DNA from: Mariniflexile sp044335535
Lineage (GTDB): Bacteria > Bacteroidota > Bacteroidia > Flavobacteriales > Flavobacteriaceae
Length of the DNA stretch: 64,000 nt
Assembly (NCBI RefSeq): GCF_044335535.1
Contig: NZ_JBIQVZ010000010.1
Span: 1 to 64,000, forward strand
Direction: 5' to 3'
The position numbers and the translations under genes are program-made. Below are positions 1-7,965 of this stretch, one piece after another; the stretch's first letter is position 1; every line of letters starts with the position of its first letter. The notes beneath the pieces were generated by a model. The model saw nothing but the letters and a program-made list of their open reading frames with translations. It ran no database searches and was not told the DNA's origin.

Positions 1-93
1 GGTTGGAATAATAAATGTATCTTTAAAGTGATTTGACTTTCGTCTGGTAATAAAATGTATTAACAAAAAGACGAAATCATTCTAAAGAAGCTT
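1..93. other. Window edge, no gene
   Basis: No coding sequence was seen. A short inverted repeat is present (TTTCGTC near 48-54 and GACGAAA near 70-76), which could be a weak hairpin. It lies downstream of the decayed HPF-like gene on the minus strand. Confidence 0.4.
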
Positions 94-364
94 TTAGTTA
101 TCAATGCCTCCTGATACTGCTAGCTCAGTAGTGTCTGACTGATTTGAAACGGCAATTGGTTTCCTGCCTTCAATTCTAGCTTCTAATAAGCATTGTATGT
201 TATTCCTTCCTTCTTTTTTACCGTTTTCGTCTGATAGATGAACCTCTATTCTCGTTATATAAGATTCATATCTATTCAATCCTTTAGCTATTTGAGAAGA
301 AAAAAAATCTTGATTTCTTCCTTCCCCCGCTAATAGTTTTGTCTGTATTAAATTGAATTTTCAT
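94..364 (-). pseudogene. Frameshifted, C-truncated HPF/RaiA-like pseudogene
   Basis: Read on the minus strand, an ATG at 364 starts MKIQFNTDKTISGG, which matches the N-terminus of the intact HPF-like gene at 5401 (IQLNTDKNIAGDE). The frame is then lost in an A/T-rich stretch near 300. It resumes as RYESYITRIEVHLSDENG, close to the intact protein's NITRIEVHLSDEN. The match ends after the ELAV segment, so the C-terminal helix (EALEKLKASLETIEGRL in the intact copy) is missing. The 61-residue ORF visible here is a fragment and is unlikely to bind ribosomes. It lies downstream of the YceI gene and alcohol dehydrogenase on the same strand. Confidence 0.75.
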
Positions 365-413
365 CGCCTATTTTTTAATTTATAATGGTATATCAAACAA
401 GAGTTTCAGCTTT

Positions 414-1274
414 TTAATTATTAATTTCATAAAGCACGAAGTCAAAGTTGACTGTTATTTCGTCACCAACTTTTATGGTTCCAAGAAACATAACAGGTGG
501 CTTCATTTTAAAATCTGTCATTTTTATTATTTTGGAAACTGTTAGTTGCAAATCACCATTAGGTAATTTTTTTCCATTTGCCGTTATAGAATCCAACTTA
601 CTCACACCGGCCATACTAAGAGTGCCTGTTGCTTCCATGCTTACAAAGTTGGAATCATCTATTTTTATCATTGCATTACTGAACGTATAAGTTATATAAG
701 GATACTCATCGGACTTAAAGGTTTCGTAAGTTTTATTATCCATTTTTTTTCCTTTTTCACTTATAATACCCTCCACAGCAATTTTAATTTCAGCATTTTT
801 TATTGATGCGAGCATATTGTCTTTTAATTGAAACAAACCTTTGCCTTCCATTATTGTAATCTTCGATTTCCAGCTGTGCAATGTGGAAGTTCCTTCGATT
901 GTTGCCTTCACCGATTTCAGGGAAAAGTCAGCAGACACCAATGGTGCCGGCTTATCTACACTTGTTGCTTGAGGTTTATCGGTGGTTGTTGGTATTGGCT
1001 TAACAACAATTGGCTTAGGGTTATTAGTTGTTGTGAGCTTTGGTTTGTCAATAACAATTGGCTTAAGCTTATCACCTGTTGTAGTTATTGACTTTTCAAT
1101 AACTGTTGATTCAGAATTACTTATATTTTTTTTTGATTCTGAGGTGTCCACTGAAATGGTATTCTCTATTTGAGCTTTTACTTTTTCTCCAGTAGTTACA
1201 GGTTTTTTGCATTGCACAAACGCAATTGACATTACAATACCTAATGCTGTAGGTAATAAGGAATGTTTCTTCAT
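414..1274 (-). CDS. YceI-family lipoprotein with a Pro/Lys/Thr-rich linker
   Basis: 286 residues. Residues 1-22 form a lipoprotein signal ending in IAFVQC, with Cys22 as the lipidation site. Residues 23 to about 112 are a low-complexity spacer with repeats such as KPIVIDKPK and KPIPTTTDKP, probably lifting the domain off the membrane. Residues 113-284 are a YceI-type lipocalin-like beta-barrel (STLHSWKSKI, GKKMDNKTYETF, DEYPYITYTF, GVSKLDSI). YceI proteins bind isoprenoid or lipid ligands and are often induced by stress, but the ligand here is unknown. The repeated linker is the unusual part. The gene lies between the alcohol dehydrogenase and the HPF remnant on the same strand. Confidence 0.85.
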   Translation of the reverse strand: MKKHSLLPTALGIVMSIAFVQCKKPVTTGEKVKAQIENTISVDTSESKKNISNSESTVIEKSITTTGDKLKPIVIDKPKLTTTNNPKPIVVKPIPTTTDKPQATSVDKPAPLVSADFSLKSVKATIEGTSTLHSWKSKITIMEGKGLFQLKDNMLASIKNAEIKIAVEGIISEKGKKMDNKTYETFKSDEYPYITYTFSNAMIKIDDSNFVSMEATGTLSMAGVSKLDSITANGKKLPNGDLQLTVSKIIKMTDFKMKPPVMFLGTIKVGDEITVNFDFVLYEINN

Positions 1275-1403
1275 TATTTTTTTTTTAGATTGTTAAGCAA
1301 CAGCCATTCCATTTTACGGTAACCTTAAAAAGGATTACTTAATTAGCTGATGTGGATAAGCTTTTTCTTTTCCTAAAACGCCTCTGTATTTATTTTTAGC
1401 GAA

Positions 1404-2510
1404 TTATTGATTCGTTAATATCACTTTCATAGCCTTTTCTTTGGCAGCATTACCAAATACTTCATAGGCTTTTATAATATCGTTCAACTTAAAGTGATGT
1501 GTGATTAATTTCTCTGGTTGGATTTTACCTGATTCTACAGTCTTTAATAGCATTGGGGTTGTGTTGGTATTAACAAGCCCCATGGTAATTGTTATATTAC
1601 GAATCCATAAATCCTGAATTTGTAGATCAACACTTTTTCCGTGTACACCAATGTTGGCGATATGACCTCCAGGACGTACAATTTGCTGACAAATATTAAA
1701 AGTAGCTGGAGCACCAACGGCTTCGATAGCCACATCGACTCCATCACCTGTTTCAGACATTATTTTTTTAATAGCATCATTTGTACCTGAATTTATAATA
1801 TCTGTAGCTCCCCATTTTTTAGCAAGTTCAAGACGATTTTGATCCAAATCAATCATATAGATTTTTGCAGGAGAGTAAAATTGTGCGGTAAGTAAGGTAG
1901 ACATCCCAATTGGTCCAGCACCGATAATGGCAATAGTATCCCCCGGTTTCACACAACCATTAATCACACCCATCTCATGACCAGTTGGCAGAATATCACT
2001 AAGCATTACCAAAGCTTCATCATCCATTCCTTTTGGAGCCATATAAAGACTATTATCTGCATACGGAATACGCACATACTCTGCCTGAGTACCATTAATT
2101 AAGTTACCTAGTATCCAACCGCCGTCTTTACAATGACCATACATTTGCTTTTTGCAGTACTCACATGTTCCACATGCAGTAATACATGAAATAATTACAC
2201 GGTCACCTTTCTTGAAATTATTTACCCCTGTACCGACTTCTTCAATCACTGCAATACCTTCATGACCAAGTGTGGTACCTGATTTTACAGAAGGTGTTTT
2301 ACCATGTAAAATACCTAAATCTGTTCCGCAAATTGTGGTCTTCACAATTTTCACAATAGCGTCAGTTGGTTTTTTAATTATTGGCTTTGGCACATCTTTA
2401 TATTCTATCTTACCTGGTCCATTATAAACAAGACCTTTCATAGTTGTTTTACTTTCGGCTGAAGCACCATTTGACTGTTTTTTTTTAATGGGGGCTATTG
2501 TATTTGACAT
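1404..2510 (-). CDS. Zinc-dependent medium-chain alcohol dehydrogenase
   Basis: 368 residues; an NAD(P)-dependent alcohol/polyol/aldehyde dehydrogenase of the MDR superfamily. Catalytic zinc ligands visible are Cys61 (TTICGTD), His83-Glu84 (LGHEG) and probably Asp172. Structural zinc cysteines are C113, C116, C119 and C127. The Rossmann nucleotide site GAGPIG is at 197-202. The first 23 residues are an unusual extension. A start at Met24 (coordinate 2441) would give the usual family N-terminus, but the decayed copy near 15598 keeps the upstream ATG context, so the long start is retained. The substrate cannot be told from sequence. Confidence 0.88.
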   Translation of the reverse strand: MSNTIAPIKKKQSNGASAESKTTMKGLVYNGPGKIEYKDVPKPIIKKPTDAIVKIVKTTICGTDLGILHGKTPSVKSGTTLGHEGIAVIEEVGTGVNNFKKGDRVIISCITACGTCEYCKKQMYGHCKDGGWILGNLINGTQAEYVRIPYADNSLYMAPKGMDDEALVMLSDILPTGHEMGVINGCVKPGDTIAIIGAGPIGMSTLLTAQFYSPAKIYMIDLDQNRLELAKKWGATDIINSGTNDAIKKIMSETGDGVDVAIEAVGAPATFNICQQIVRPGGHIANIGVHGKSVDLQIQDLWIRNITITMGLVNTNTTPMLLKTVESGKIQPEKLITHHFKLNDIIKAYEVFGNAAKEKAMKVILTNQ

Positions 2511-2866
2511 CTTTTAACTAAATATTTAGACGTAAAAGTGGTTCATTTAACTCCAAAAAGCGTTACACATTCAGTTTTAAAGTTTATATATATCACTTAT
2601 TAATATTATGCATCCTGCTTATTTAATCTAAAGAATTCCTCGACTCTCTGCGTCGGGGTTAAGTGGAAAGTTTGAAAACCTTAGGTTTTCATCAATTAAA
2701 AGATAATTTTCCGCTTGATACCTCGATGGCTCTGCCTCGTAGTTCATTTTAAAACAATTACTTTAAACCTGTAACATTTGTAACTTAGGAATATAGTTAT
2801 GTAATATTTAAATTAAAATAAGTAAGCATCTTTGTATCAGTACAATTAAGTGCTGTTTAAAATTAT
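2511..2866. repeat. Intergenic region with imperfect inverted repeat
   Basis: The 356-nt gap between the divergent alcohol dehydrogenase and CsbD-like genes holds an imperfect inverted repeat at about 2648-2745. Its arms contain GCGTCGGGGTTAAGTGGAAA and TTTCCGCTTGATACC followed by CTCGATGGC. It resembles short structured intergenic repeats of flavobacteria. A degenerate half-palindrome TTATATATATCA lies at 2584-2595 but has no -7 element at the regulon spacing. No ORF of note was seen. Confidence 0.4.
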
Positions 2867-3109
2867 ATGATTATGGAGTCTAAGAACAAATTAGAAGGAA
2901 AAACAACAAGTCTTTTTTTTAAATTAAGTGGTGATTGGAACAAACAATCTAGCGCGCTTAGAACAAAATATCCAATGCTTACAAGCGAAGATGTGAAGTT
3001 TGAAAATGGAAAAGAAACGGATTTATTTAAGAGATTAGAAAATAGATTAGGGAAAAGCCGTGATGAAGTAATTAATATTTTAAAAACAAATGAAAAAGCT
3101 TGTTGTTAA
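2867..3109 (+). CDS. CsbD-like general stress protein
   Basis: 80 residues, small and charged. The central part (LFFKLSGDWNKQSSALRTKY, then LTSEDVKFENGKETDLFKRLENRLGKSRDEVINIL) follows the CsbD/YjbJ pattern of WxxxxxxLxxxxxxLTxxD...GxxxxLxxxxxxxxGxxxxxV. The usual KGKAKE motif is replaced and the C-terminus ends in Cys-Cys, so this is a diverged member. CsbD proteins are abundant stationary-phase or stress proteins of unknown biochemistry. A hairpin terminator follows at about 3133-3170, and a decayed copy of the 3' end lies at about 3320-3368. Confidence 0.65.
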   Translation: MIMESKNKLEGKTTSLFFKLSGDWNKQSSALRTKYPMLTSEDVKFENGKETDLFKRLENRLGKSRDEVINILKTNEKACC

Positions 3110-3132
3110 TCTAAAAGTTAATGATTAAAATG

Positions 3133-3170
3133 TAAAAAAGAGCAGCTATTTAACTAACTGTTCTTTTTTC
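3133..3170 (+). terminator. Rho-independent terminator after CsbD-like gene
   Basis: AAAAGAGCAG and CTGTTCTTTTTT flank a short A/T loop directly downstream of the CsbD-like stop. The stem is imperfect and ends in a T run. Confidence 0.7.
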
Positions 3171-3399
3171 CATGAATAAAATCAGTGATTAATATAAATC
3201 TGCTTAAAAAATATCTAAGTAAATAGCTTTATAGGTAATTATATTTGTAATGCTATTAATCAATTACATAGCCAAATGGTTTTATTTGGTAACATAGAGG
3301 TCGTCTAAAAAAAAAACTTAATGAGATTATTTATATTTTAAAAACTAATCAAAAAACTTGTTTCTAATACAAGCTTCTTACATAAAATCCATATAAAAT

Positions 3400-3449
3400 T
3401 AAAAGAGCAGTTTTAAAAAGCTGCTCTTTTTTTTTTTTTTTTTTTTTTT
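3400..3449 (+). terminator. Hairpin terminator with ~23-nt poly-T tail
   Basis: AAAAGAGCAG, a short loop, then CTGCTCTTTT, followed by a T run to 3449. The T run is long enough to vary in length by slippage. It terminates the decayed CsbD copy. Confidence 0.75.
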
Positions 3450-3600
3450 GTTTGTTCAAATAGCTAAAAAACAGTGATTTATGTAAATATATTAAATTAA
3501 GATGTAACTAGAATATTAATTAATTAACCATTTTTGTTAATAGATATTAATTGGTTAGTTAGTTAAGGAAGGCTAATTGAATAGTCTCTTTTGGCAATAG

Positions 3601-3624
3601 AAAGCAGACTTACTAGTCTGCTTT
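3601..3624. terminator. Perfect 10-bp stem hairpin
   Basis: AAAGCAGACT-TACT-AGTCTGCTTT, a perfect 10-bp stem with a 4-nt loop. The T-rich flank is modest, so it may be a terminator or another RNA structure. Confidence 0.55.
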
Positions 3625-3822
3625 CTTAGTGTATACCAATAGTATAATTGAATGAGAGATGTGTACTTGCTACATGTTTAGTATCAGTATAAAAGACGAA
3701 ATAATTTGTATTATGATTGTTGGAAACAATCTGGAGGCAGCAGGACAACTGAAAGCCAAAAACCACTTGGAAATAAAATGTTAAGGCAAAACTCATTTTA
3801 ATCAAAAGTAAATGAAAAAACC

Positions 3823-4038
3823 ATGATGCACTATAACAACTATTATTTTTCGGTAAATTACATAACATTGGGATTCATATTAATAGTATTTATCTTAATT
3901 TTTGTAAAACTATACAAAAATCTAAATCCTAAATTAAAGAAAAGCACACCTCTAGGCAATTTAGTAAACCGGTATGCTATCAGACAGAATAATAAGGGGG
4001 ACTATCAGGAAAAGAAGAGGGATGGTATTGGAAGCTAG
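3823..4038 (+). CDS. Small membrane protein with SHOCT-like tail
   Basis: 71 residues. The N-terminus MMHYNNYYF leads into one membrane helix (about residues 13-31, TLGFILIVFILIFVKLY). The tail TPLGNLVNRYAIRQNNKGDY with EKKRD resembles the SHOCT motif (DPLxILKxRYAxGEIxxxEYxxxKxD) with key acidic and glycine positions lost. SHOCT tails are found on many small membrane proteins of unknown role. A related but broken gene is visible around 7808-7947. Expression is not assured. Confidence 0.5.
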   Translation: MMHYNNYYFSVNYITLGFILIVFILIFVKLYKNLNPKLKKSTPLGNLVNRYAIRQNNKGDYQEKKRDGIGS

Positions 4039-4184
4039 GCAATTATTTGTTAAAAAGACTTTATTTTAGAAATAGGCTTTAAGTTTTGATATAACTGTAA
4101 ACGTCATTTTTATAAAAAAACAAAGTAATTTTTTATTATGAGAAGTAAAGAGCGTTTAAATACAAATTTGTTGATGACTATCCT

Positions 4185-5336
4185 ATGGCAATTTTTGCGG
4201 ATAAGATTGAGATGAAAAAACACTTTGAAAATGTGCTGCAATTTGATAAAGAACGGCAGTCGGCTATACTTCAGAGTATTGGAGATGCGGTAATTGCAAC
4301 AAATATGGATGGAAACATCATACTAATGAATCCGATAGCAGAACATCTTACTGGATGGAAGGTTGAAGAAGCCGAGAACAAACCAATAACAGAGGTATTT
4401 CATATTATCAATAAACATACGAGGGAAGAAAGCGATAGTCCTATTGAATTAGTTTTAAAATCGGGAAAATCATTAAAATTAGACGTAGATACTATACTGA
4501 TTTCTCACCTTGATAAAAAGGAATATTATATTAACGACAGTTGTGCGCCAATTCTCGACACAAAAGGGCATATAATGGGAGTTGTGCTCGTGTTTAGAGA
4601 CATAACCAAGGAAAAGGAGGAGGAGGCTCATAAAGAAAAAATCACAGATGATTTACTTTAGCGAAATAAAGATCACGAACACTTTGACAGCATTATATCT
4701 TATGACCTAAGATCACCTGTTTCTAACATTATTAGTTTGGTATCATTGGCAAATGATAAAGACTTAAAAGAAGACGAAAGAGAATATGTCATGAATTCAC
4801 TTACTACTTCTGCTGAAAGATTAAATGAGGTGATTGTTGATTTGAATGTTATTTTAAGTACTGGAAAACAATTAAACGAAAAAAAGAAGTTGGTTCATTT
4901 TTCAAAAGTTGTTAGTGATATTCAAGATAGCATCCGAAACATTCTTGAAAAAGAACAGGTGAATTTTAAAATTGATTTTAAGCGAGTAGACGAAATACTC
5001 ACAATTAAAAGTTACATATATAGCATTTTTTATAACCTAATTTCAAACAGTATTAAATATAGAAGACCTAATGAATCACTGGAGATTGCAATTGAAAGCT
5101 ACATAGTTGAAAAAAAAATCATTCTTACATTTCAAGACAACGGTCTGGGAATTGACCTAAAAAAAAATGGAGATAGTTTATTCGGATTATACAAACGCTT
5201 TCATAAGGACAAAGCTGAAGGAAAAGGAATGGGACTGTATATGGTAAAAGTGCAAGTAGAAAAATTAGATGGAAAAATAAGTGTGAAAAGCGAATTAAAC
5301 CAAGGGACAAAATTCACAATAGTGTTAATTCCATAA
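4185..5336 (+). pseudogene. PAS histidine kinase split by an in-frame amber codon
   Basis: Codons 1-158 encode a PAS domain (SAILQSIGDAVIATNMDGNI through GVVLVFRDITKEKEEE). A TAG at 4659-4661 then interrupts the reading frame, which continues in frame as the dimerisation segment (HFDSIISYDLRSPVSNI) and a full HATPase_c domain ending at 5336 (NLISNSIKYR, DNGLGID, GKGMGLYMVKV). The histidine expected at the position of TAT 4701-4703 is Tyr (SYDLRSP where the family has SH-DLRSP), so the phosphoacceptor is lost too. An internal start at 4737 could give a 199-residue ATPase fragment. Two independent lesions argue for a dead kinase. The ORFs 4185-4661 and 4737-5336 are its halves. Confidence 0.85.
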
Positions 5337-5400
5337 TTCAGCCTAAGGAAAAGAAAAATAGGAAGCATAAAACATATATTAACTTTTAAAATAAAAAATA

Positions 5401-5715
5401 TTGATAATTCAATTAAACACCGATAAAAATATAGCTGGAGACGAAAGACTTGAAAGCTATTTGGGCACATTAATAAAAGAGGAATTATCGAATTTTAGCG
5501 ATAATATAACAAGAATTGAAGTTCATCTGTCAGACGAAAATAGTCAGAAAAAGGGAGAGAATGACAAACGTTGTATGCTCGAAGCGAGAATTGAAAACAG
5601 ACAACCTATTGCTGTAACTAGCCATGCTAATACTGTAGAAATAGCAGTGAATGAAGCTCTTGAAAAACTAAAGGCTTCATTAGAAACCATAGAAGGGCGT
5701 TTAAAAAAATATTAA
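5401..5715 (+). CDS. HPF/RaiA-family ribosome-associated protein
   Basis: 104 residues. The pattern matches short hibernation-promoting/ribosome-associated inhibitor proteins: beta strand IIQLNTDKNI, helix ERLESYLGTLIKEEL, strand NITRIEVHLSDEN, strand RCMLEARIENRQPIAVT, and C-terminal helix AVNEALEKLKASLETIEGRL. These bind the 30S decoding region and stabilise idle ribosomes in stasis. The start is TTG at 5401; no ATG is available in frame at the expected position. Two decayed paralogues lie at 94-364 and 15119-15315. A hairpin follows at about 5738-5762. Confidence 0.75.
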   Translation: MIIQLNTDKNIAGDERLESYLGTLIKEELSNFSDNITRIEVHLSDENSQKKGENDKRCMLEARIENRQPIAVTSHANTVEIAVNEALEKLKASLETIEGRLKKY

Positions 5716-5737
5716 ACTTAATATAAAAGTTGCGGTT

Positions 5738-5762
5738 AGCTTTTTATCTTAGATAAAAAGCT
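5738..5762 (+). terminator. AT-rich hairpin after HPF-like gene
   Basis: AGCTTTTTATC-TTA-GATAAAAAGCT, an 11-bp stem between the HPF-like gene and the oxidoreductase. It is A/T-rich and lacks a strong T tail after the stem, so it may terminate poorly or act as an RNA structure. Confidence 0.45.
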
Positions 5763-5781
5763 AGTCTAAAAAATTTAAAAC

Positions 5782-6777
5782 ATGAATAAAGTAATCATTC
5801 TGAATAAACGCCCAAAAGGAAAACCGATACCTAGCGATTTTAAAATTACCAGCGAAGAAGGGCCTACTCCAAAAGACGGTGAAATTTTATTAAAAACAGT
5901 CTATGTCTCAGTTGATCCATATTTGCGAGGCAGGATGAATGACGCTAAATCCTATGTTCCTCCGTTCGAATTAAATAAACCCATACAATCGGGTATTATT
6001 GCCGAGGTGATGGAAAGCAAACAAGCCGATTTTAAAAAAGGGGATTTTGTTTCTGGTAATTTAGAATGGAAGGAATATCAAACCTCTAGCGGAAAAGGTT
6101 TGCATAAGGTAAATCAAAATGAAGCTAAATTATCAAGTTATTTAGGGATTTTAGGAATGACTGGGCTTACCGCTTATTTAGGTTTAACGGAAATAGGATT
6201 GCCGAAAAAAGGCGAAACACTAGTTGTGTCCGGTGCGGGCGGAGCTGTTGGGACAGTCGTGGGTCAGATTGGCAAATTGCTAGGTTGTAAAGTGGTTGGA
6301 CTTACTGGTTCAGATGAAAAAGTAGACCTATTGAAATCAAAGTTCAAATTTGATTATGCCATAAATTATAAAACAACCTCAAACTTAAAAGAAGCCGTTA
6401 AAAATGCTTGTCCTAAAGGAGTAGATATTTATTTTGACAATGTAGGTGGGGAGATTTCAGACGCTGTTTTAGCTAACATCAATAAGTATGCACGATTGCC
6501 AGTTTGTGGCGCCATATCACTCTACAATAAAACGGAGGTTCCGGTTGGTCCTAGATTGCAGCCTATAATCCTCACTAAAAGTGCTGCCATGCGCGGGTTC
6601 ATCATAGGTGATTTAGTAGATAAATTTCCTGCTGCCACCAAACAACTAACAGCTTGGTTGAAAGCCGATAAACTAACGTTTAGTGAAACTATTGTTGAAG
6701 GGTTCGACAATATTCCGCAGGCGTTTATTGATTTGTTTGAGGGAAAAAACAAAGGAAAAATGATTGTGAAAATTTAA
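5782..6777 (+). CDS. NADP-dependent MDR oxidoreductase (CurA/LTB4DH type)
   Basis: 331 residues. This is a zinc-free MDR enzyme reducing activated C=C bonds, as in prostaglandin/alkenal reductases. Visible marks are VDPYLRGRM near residues 44-52, SGAGGAVG at 150-157 in the nucleotide loop, and GVDIYFDNVGGE in the second half. No zinc cysteines are present. Likely role: NADPH-dependent detoxification of reactive enones. It is followed after 21 nt by the PfpI amidotransferase and is probably cotranscribed. Confidence 0.88.
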   Translation: MNKVIILNKRPKGKPIPSDFKITSEEGPTPKDGEILLKTVYVSVDPYLRGRMNDAKSYVPPFELNKPIQSGIIAEVMESKQADFKKGDFVSGNLEWKEYQTSSGKGLHKVNQNEAKLSSYLGILGMTGLTAYLGLTEIGLPKKGETLVVSGAGGAVGTVVGQIGKLLGCKVVGLTGSDEKVDLLKSKFKFDYAINYKTTSNLKEAVKNACPKGVDIYFDNVGGEISDAVLANINKYARLPVCGAISLYNKTEVPVGPRLQPIILTKSAAMRGFIIGDLVDKFPAATKQLTAWLKADKLTFSETIVEGFDNIPQAFIDLFEGKNKGKMIVKI

Positions 6778-6798
6778 TAAAAGAAAAAAATAACTATA

Positions 6799-7497
6799 AT
6801 GAAAATATTAATTGTACTGACATCTCACAGTGAATTGGGGGATACGGGAGAAAAAACCGGTTTTTGGATTGACGAATTTGCAACCCCTTATTATGTTTTG
6901 GCAGATGGTGGAGCAGCAATCACCATTGCTTCACCAAAAGGAGGTCAGCCACCGGTTGATCCCAAAAGCGAAGTAAAAGATGCTCAAACAAGTTCAACAA
7001 AAAGATTTTACAAGGACAATATCTTAATTGATAAAGTGGCACATTCACTGAAACTTAGCGAAGTAAATGAAACGGATTATGACGCTGTTTTTTATCCTGG
7101 AGGGCATGGCCCATTATGGGATTTGGTTACTGATAAAACCTCTATCAAATTAATAGAAGCCTTTTACAATCATCAAAAACCGATTGCTTTTGTGTGTCAT
7201 GCGCCCGCGACATTGGTTAATGTTAAATCGATTGACGGTGAATCTATGGTGAAGGGCAAACATCTGACAGGCTTTTCAAATACGGAAGAAGAGGCTGTTA
7301 AATTAACTAAAGTAGTACCTTTTTTACTGGAAGATGAACTCACAAAACATGGGGCTCATTACTCCAAAGGAAGTGATTGGGCATCTTACACTAAACAAGA
7401 CGGCTTTCTAATTACAGGTCAAAATCCAGGCTCTTCCGAGGAGGTAGCCAAGTTACTTTTAAAGACACTTAAAGGGGAAAAAGAGAATGTTCGATAA
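6799..7497 (+). CDS. DJ-1/PfpI family protein (Hsp31-like glyoxalase III/chaperone)
   Basis: 232 residues. Class I glutamine-amidotransferase-like fold with nucleophile Cys133 followed by His134 in AFVCHAPATL. GDTGEKTGFWIDEFATPYY at about 14-32 supplies the acidic residue near the site (E26). YPGGHGPLWDL at 99-109 is typical of the Hsp31/glyoxalase III subgroup, which converts methylglyoxal to lactate and protects damaged proteins. Together with the upstream alkenal reductase it suggests carbonyl stress defence. Confidence 0.88.
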   Translation: MKILIVLTSHSELGDTGEKTGFWIDEFATPYYVLADGGAAITIASPKGGQPPVDPKSEVKDAQTSSTKRFYKDNILIDKVAHSLKLSEVNETDYDAVFYPGGHGPLWDLVTDKTSIKLIEAFYNHQKPIAFVCHAPATLVNVKSIDGESMVKGKHLTGFSNTEEEAVKLTKVVPFLLEDELTKHGAHYSKGSDWASYTKQDGFLITGQNPGSSEEVAKLLLKTLKGEKENVR

Positions 7498-7518
7498 TAA
7501 CTTTAAAAACTATTGAAA

Positions 7519-7713
7519 ATGAAAAGATTACTAATTATTTCAATGCTTATATCTATTGGAATATTACTGTTTACAGCATGTGAGACAAAACAACCTAATA
7601 TGCACAATAGCGAATGGCATTGGGGAATGGGAATGGGCTGGGGAATGTGGTTTATACCAATACTCATTATAGCAGCAATCCTCTATTTTGTAAGATTTAG
7701 AAGAAGAAAATGA
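7519..7713 (+). CDS. Small lipoprotein-membrane protein, apparent deletion fusion
   Basis: 64 residues from ATG 7519; an in-frame TTG at 7513 is possible but less likely. The N-terminus (RLLIISMLISIGILLFTACE) is a lipoprotein signal matching the Met-rich lipoprotein at 12700. The remainder (HWGMGMGWGMWFIPILII, then AAILYFVRFRRRK) matches the separate 38-residue membrane protein at 13103. The gene therefore looks like a fusion made by deleting the middle of a two-gene pair still intact at 12700-13219. Function unknown. Confidence 0.7.
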   Translation: MKRLLIISMLISIGILLFTACETKQPNMHNSEWHWGMGMGWGMWFIPILIIAAILYFVRFRRRK

Positions 7714-7965
7714 AAGACAAAATCAGAGTAGTAATTGTGACTTGAAGCAGAGGAATGGTAGTTATAAATTACCCCACTAGAACACAAGTCAAAAGCTAAA
7801 GATGGACATGATGCACTTTGCTGATGGATATTCATCATTGTTGTGGTAATTGTTTTAGCAGGATTGTTTTTCAGATCACGCAGAAGAAGAAGAAGAAGAA
7901 GAAGAAGATCAATAGGAAGAAAGTACGCGTTAAGTCAGAAAATTTAATTTAAAAACAAACGAGTT
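7714..7965 (+). pseudogene. Remnants of SDR-like and small membrane genes; (AGA)9 tract
   Basis: About 7714-7800 is a decayed copy of the sequence after 13219 (VVIVT-stop-SRGM here, GVVIMTGSSGMIG there). About 7808-7947 reads as a broken small membrane protein: MMHFAD, then after a frameshift IFIIVVVIVLAGLFF and an Arg run encoded by nine AGA triplets at 7882-7908. No intact ORF remains. Confidence 0.55.

Larger units (their letters stand above)
3110..3822 (+). other. Gene-poor stretch with CsbD 3' remnant and serial hairpins
   Basis: 713 nt without an intact gene. About 3320-3368 repeats the end of the CsbD-like gene in decayed form (ATTTATATTTTAAAAACTAA against ATTAATATTTTAAAAACAAA, then AACTTGTTTCTAAT against GCTTGTTGTTAAT). 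The remnant is followed by its own terminator hairpin, a run of about 23 T, and another hairpin at 3601-3624. The stretch looks like a collapsed tandem array of small stress genes. Confidence 0.55.

Noticed and set aside
828..1173. Two plus-strand ORFs inside the YceI gene
   Set aside because: They are antisense to the repetitive linker of a well-supported lipoprotein and have low-complexity composition.
2584..2595. TTATATATATCA as a regulon site for the alcohol dehydrogenase
   Set aside because: Only one half-site is intact and no -7 element lies at 22-24 nt on the minus strand.
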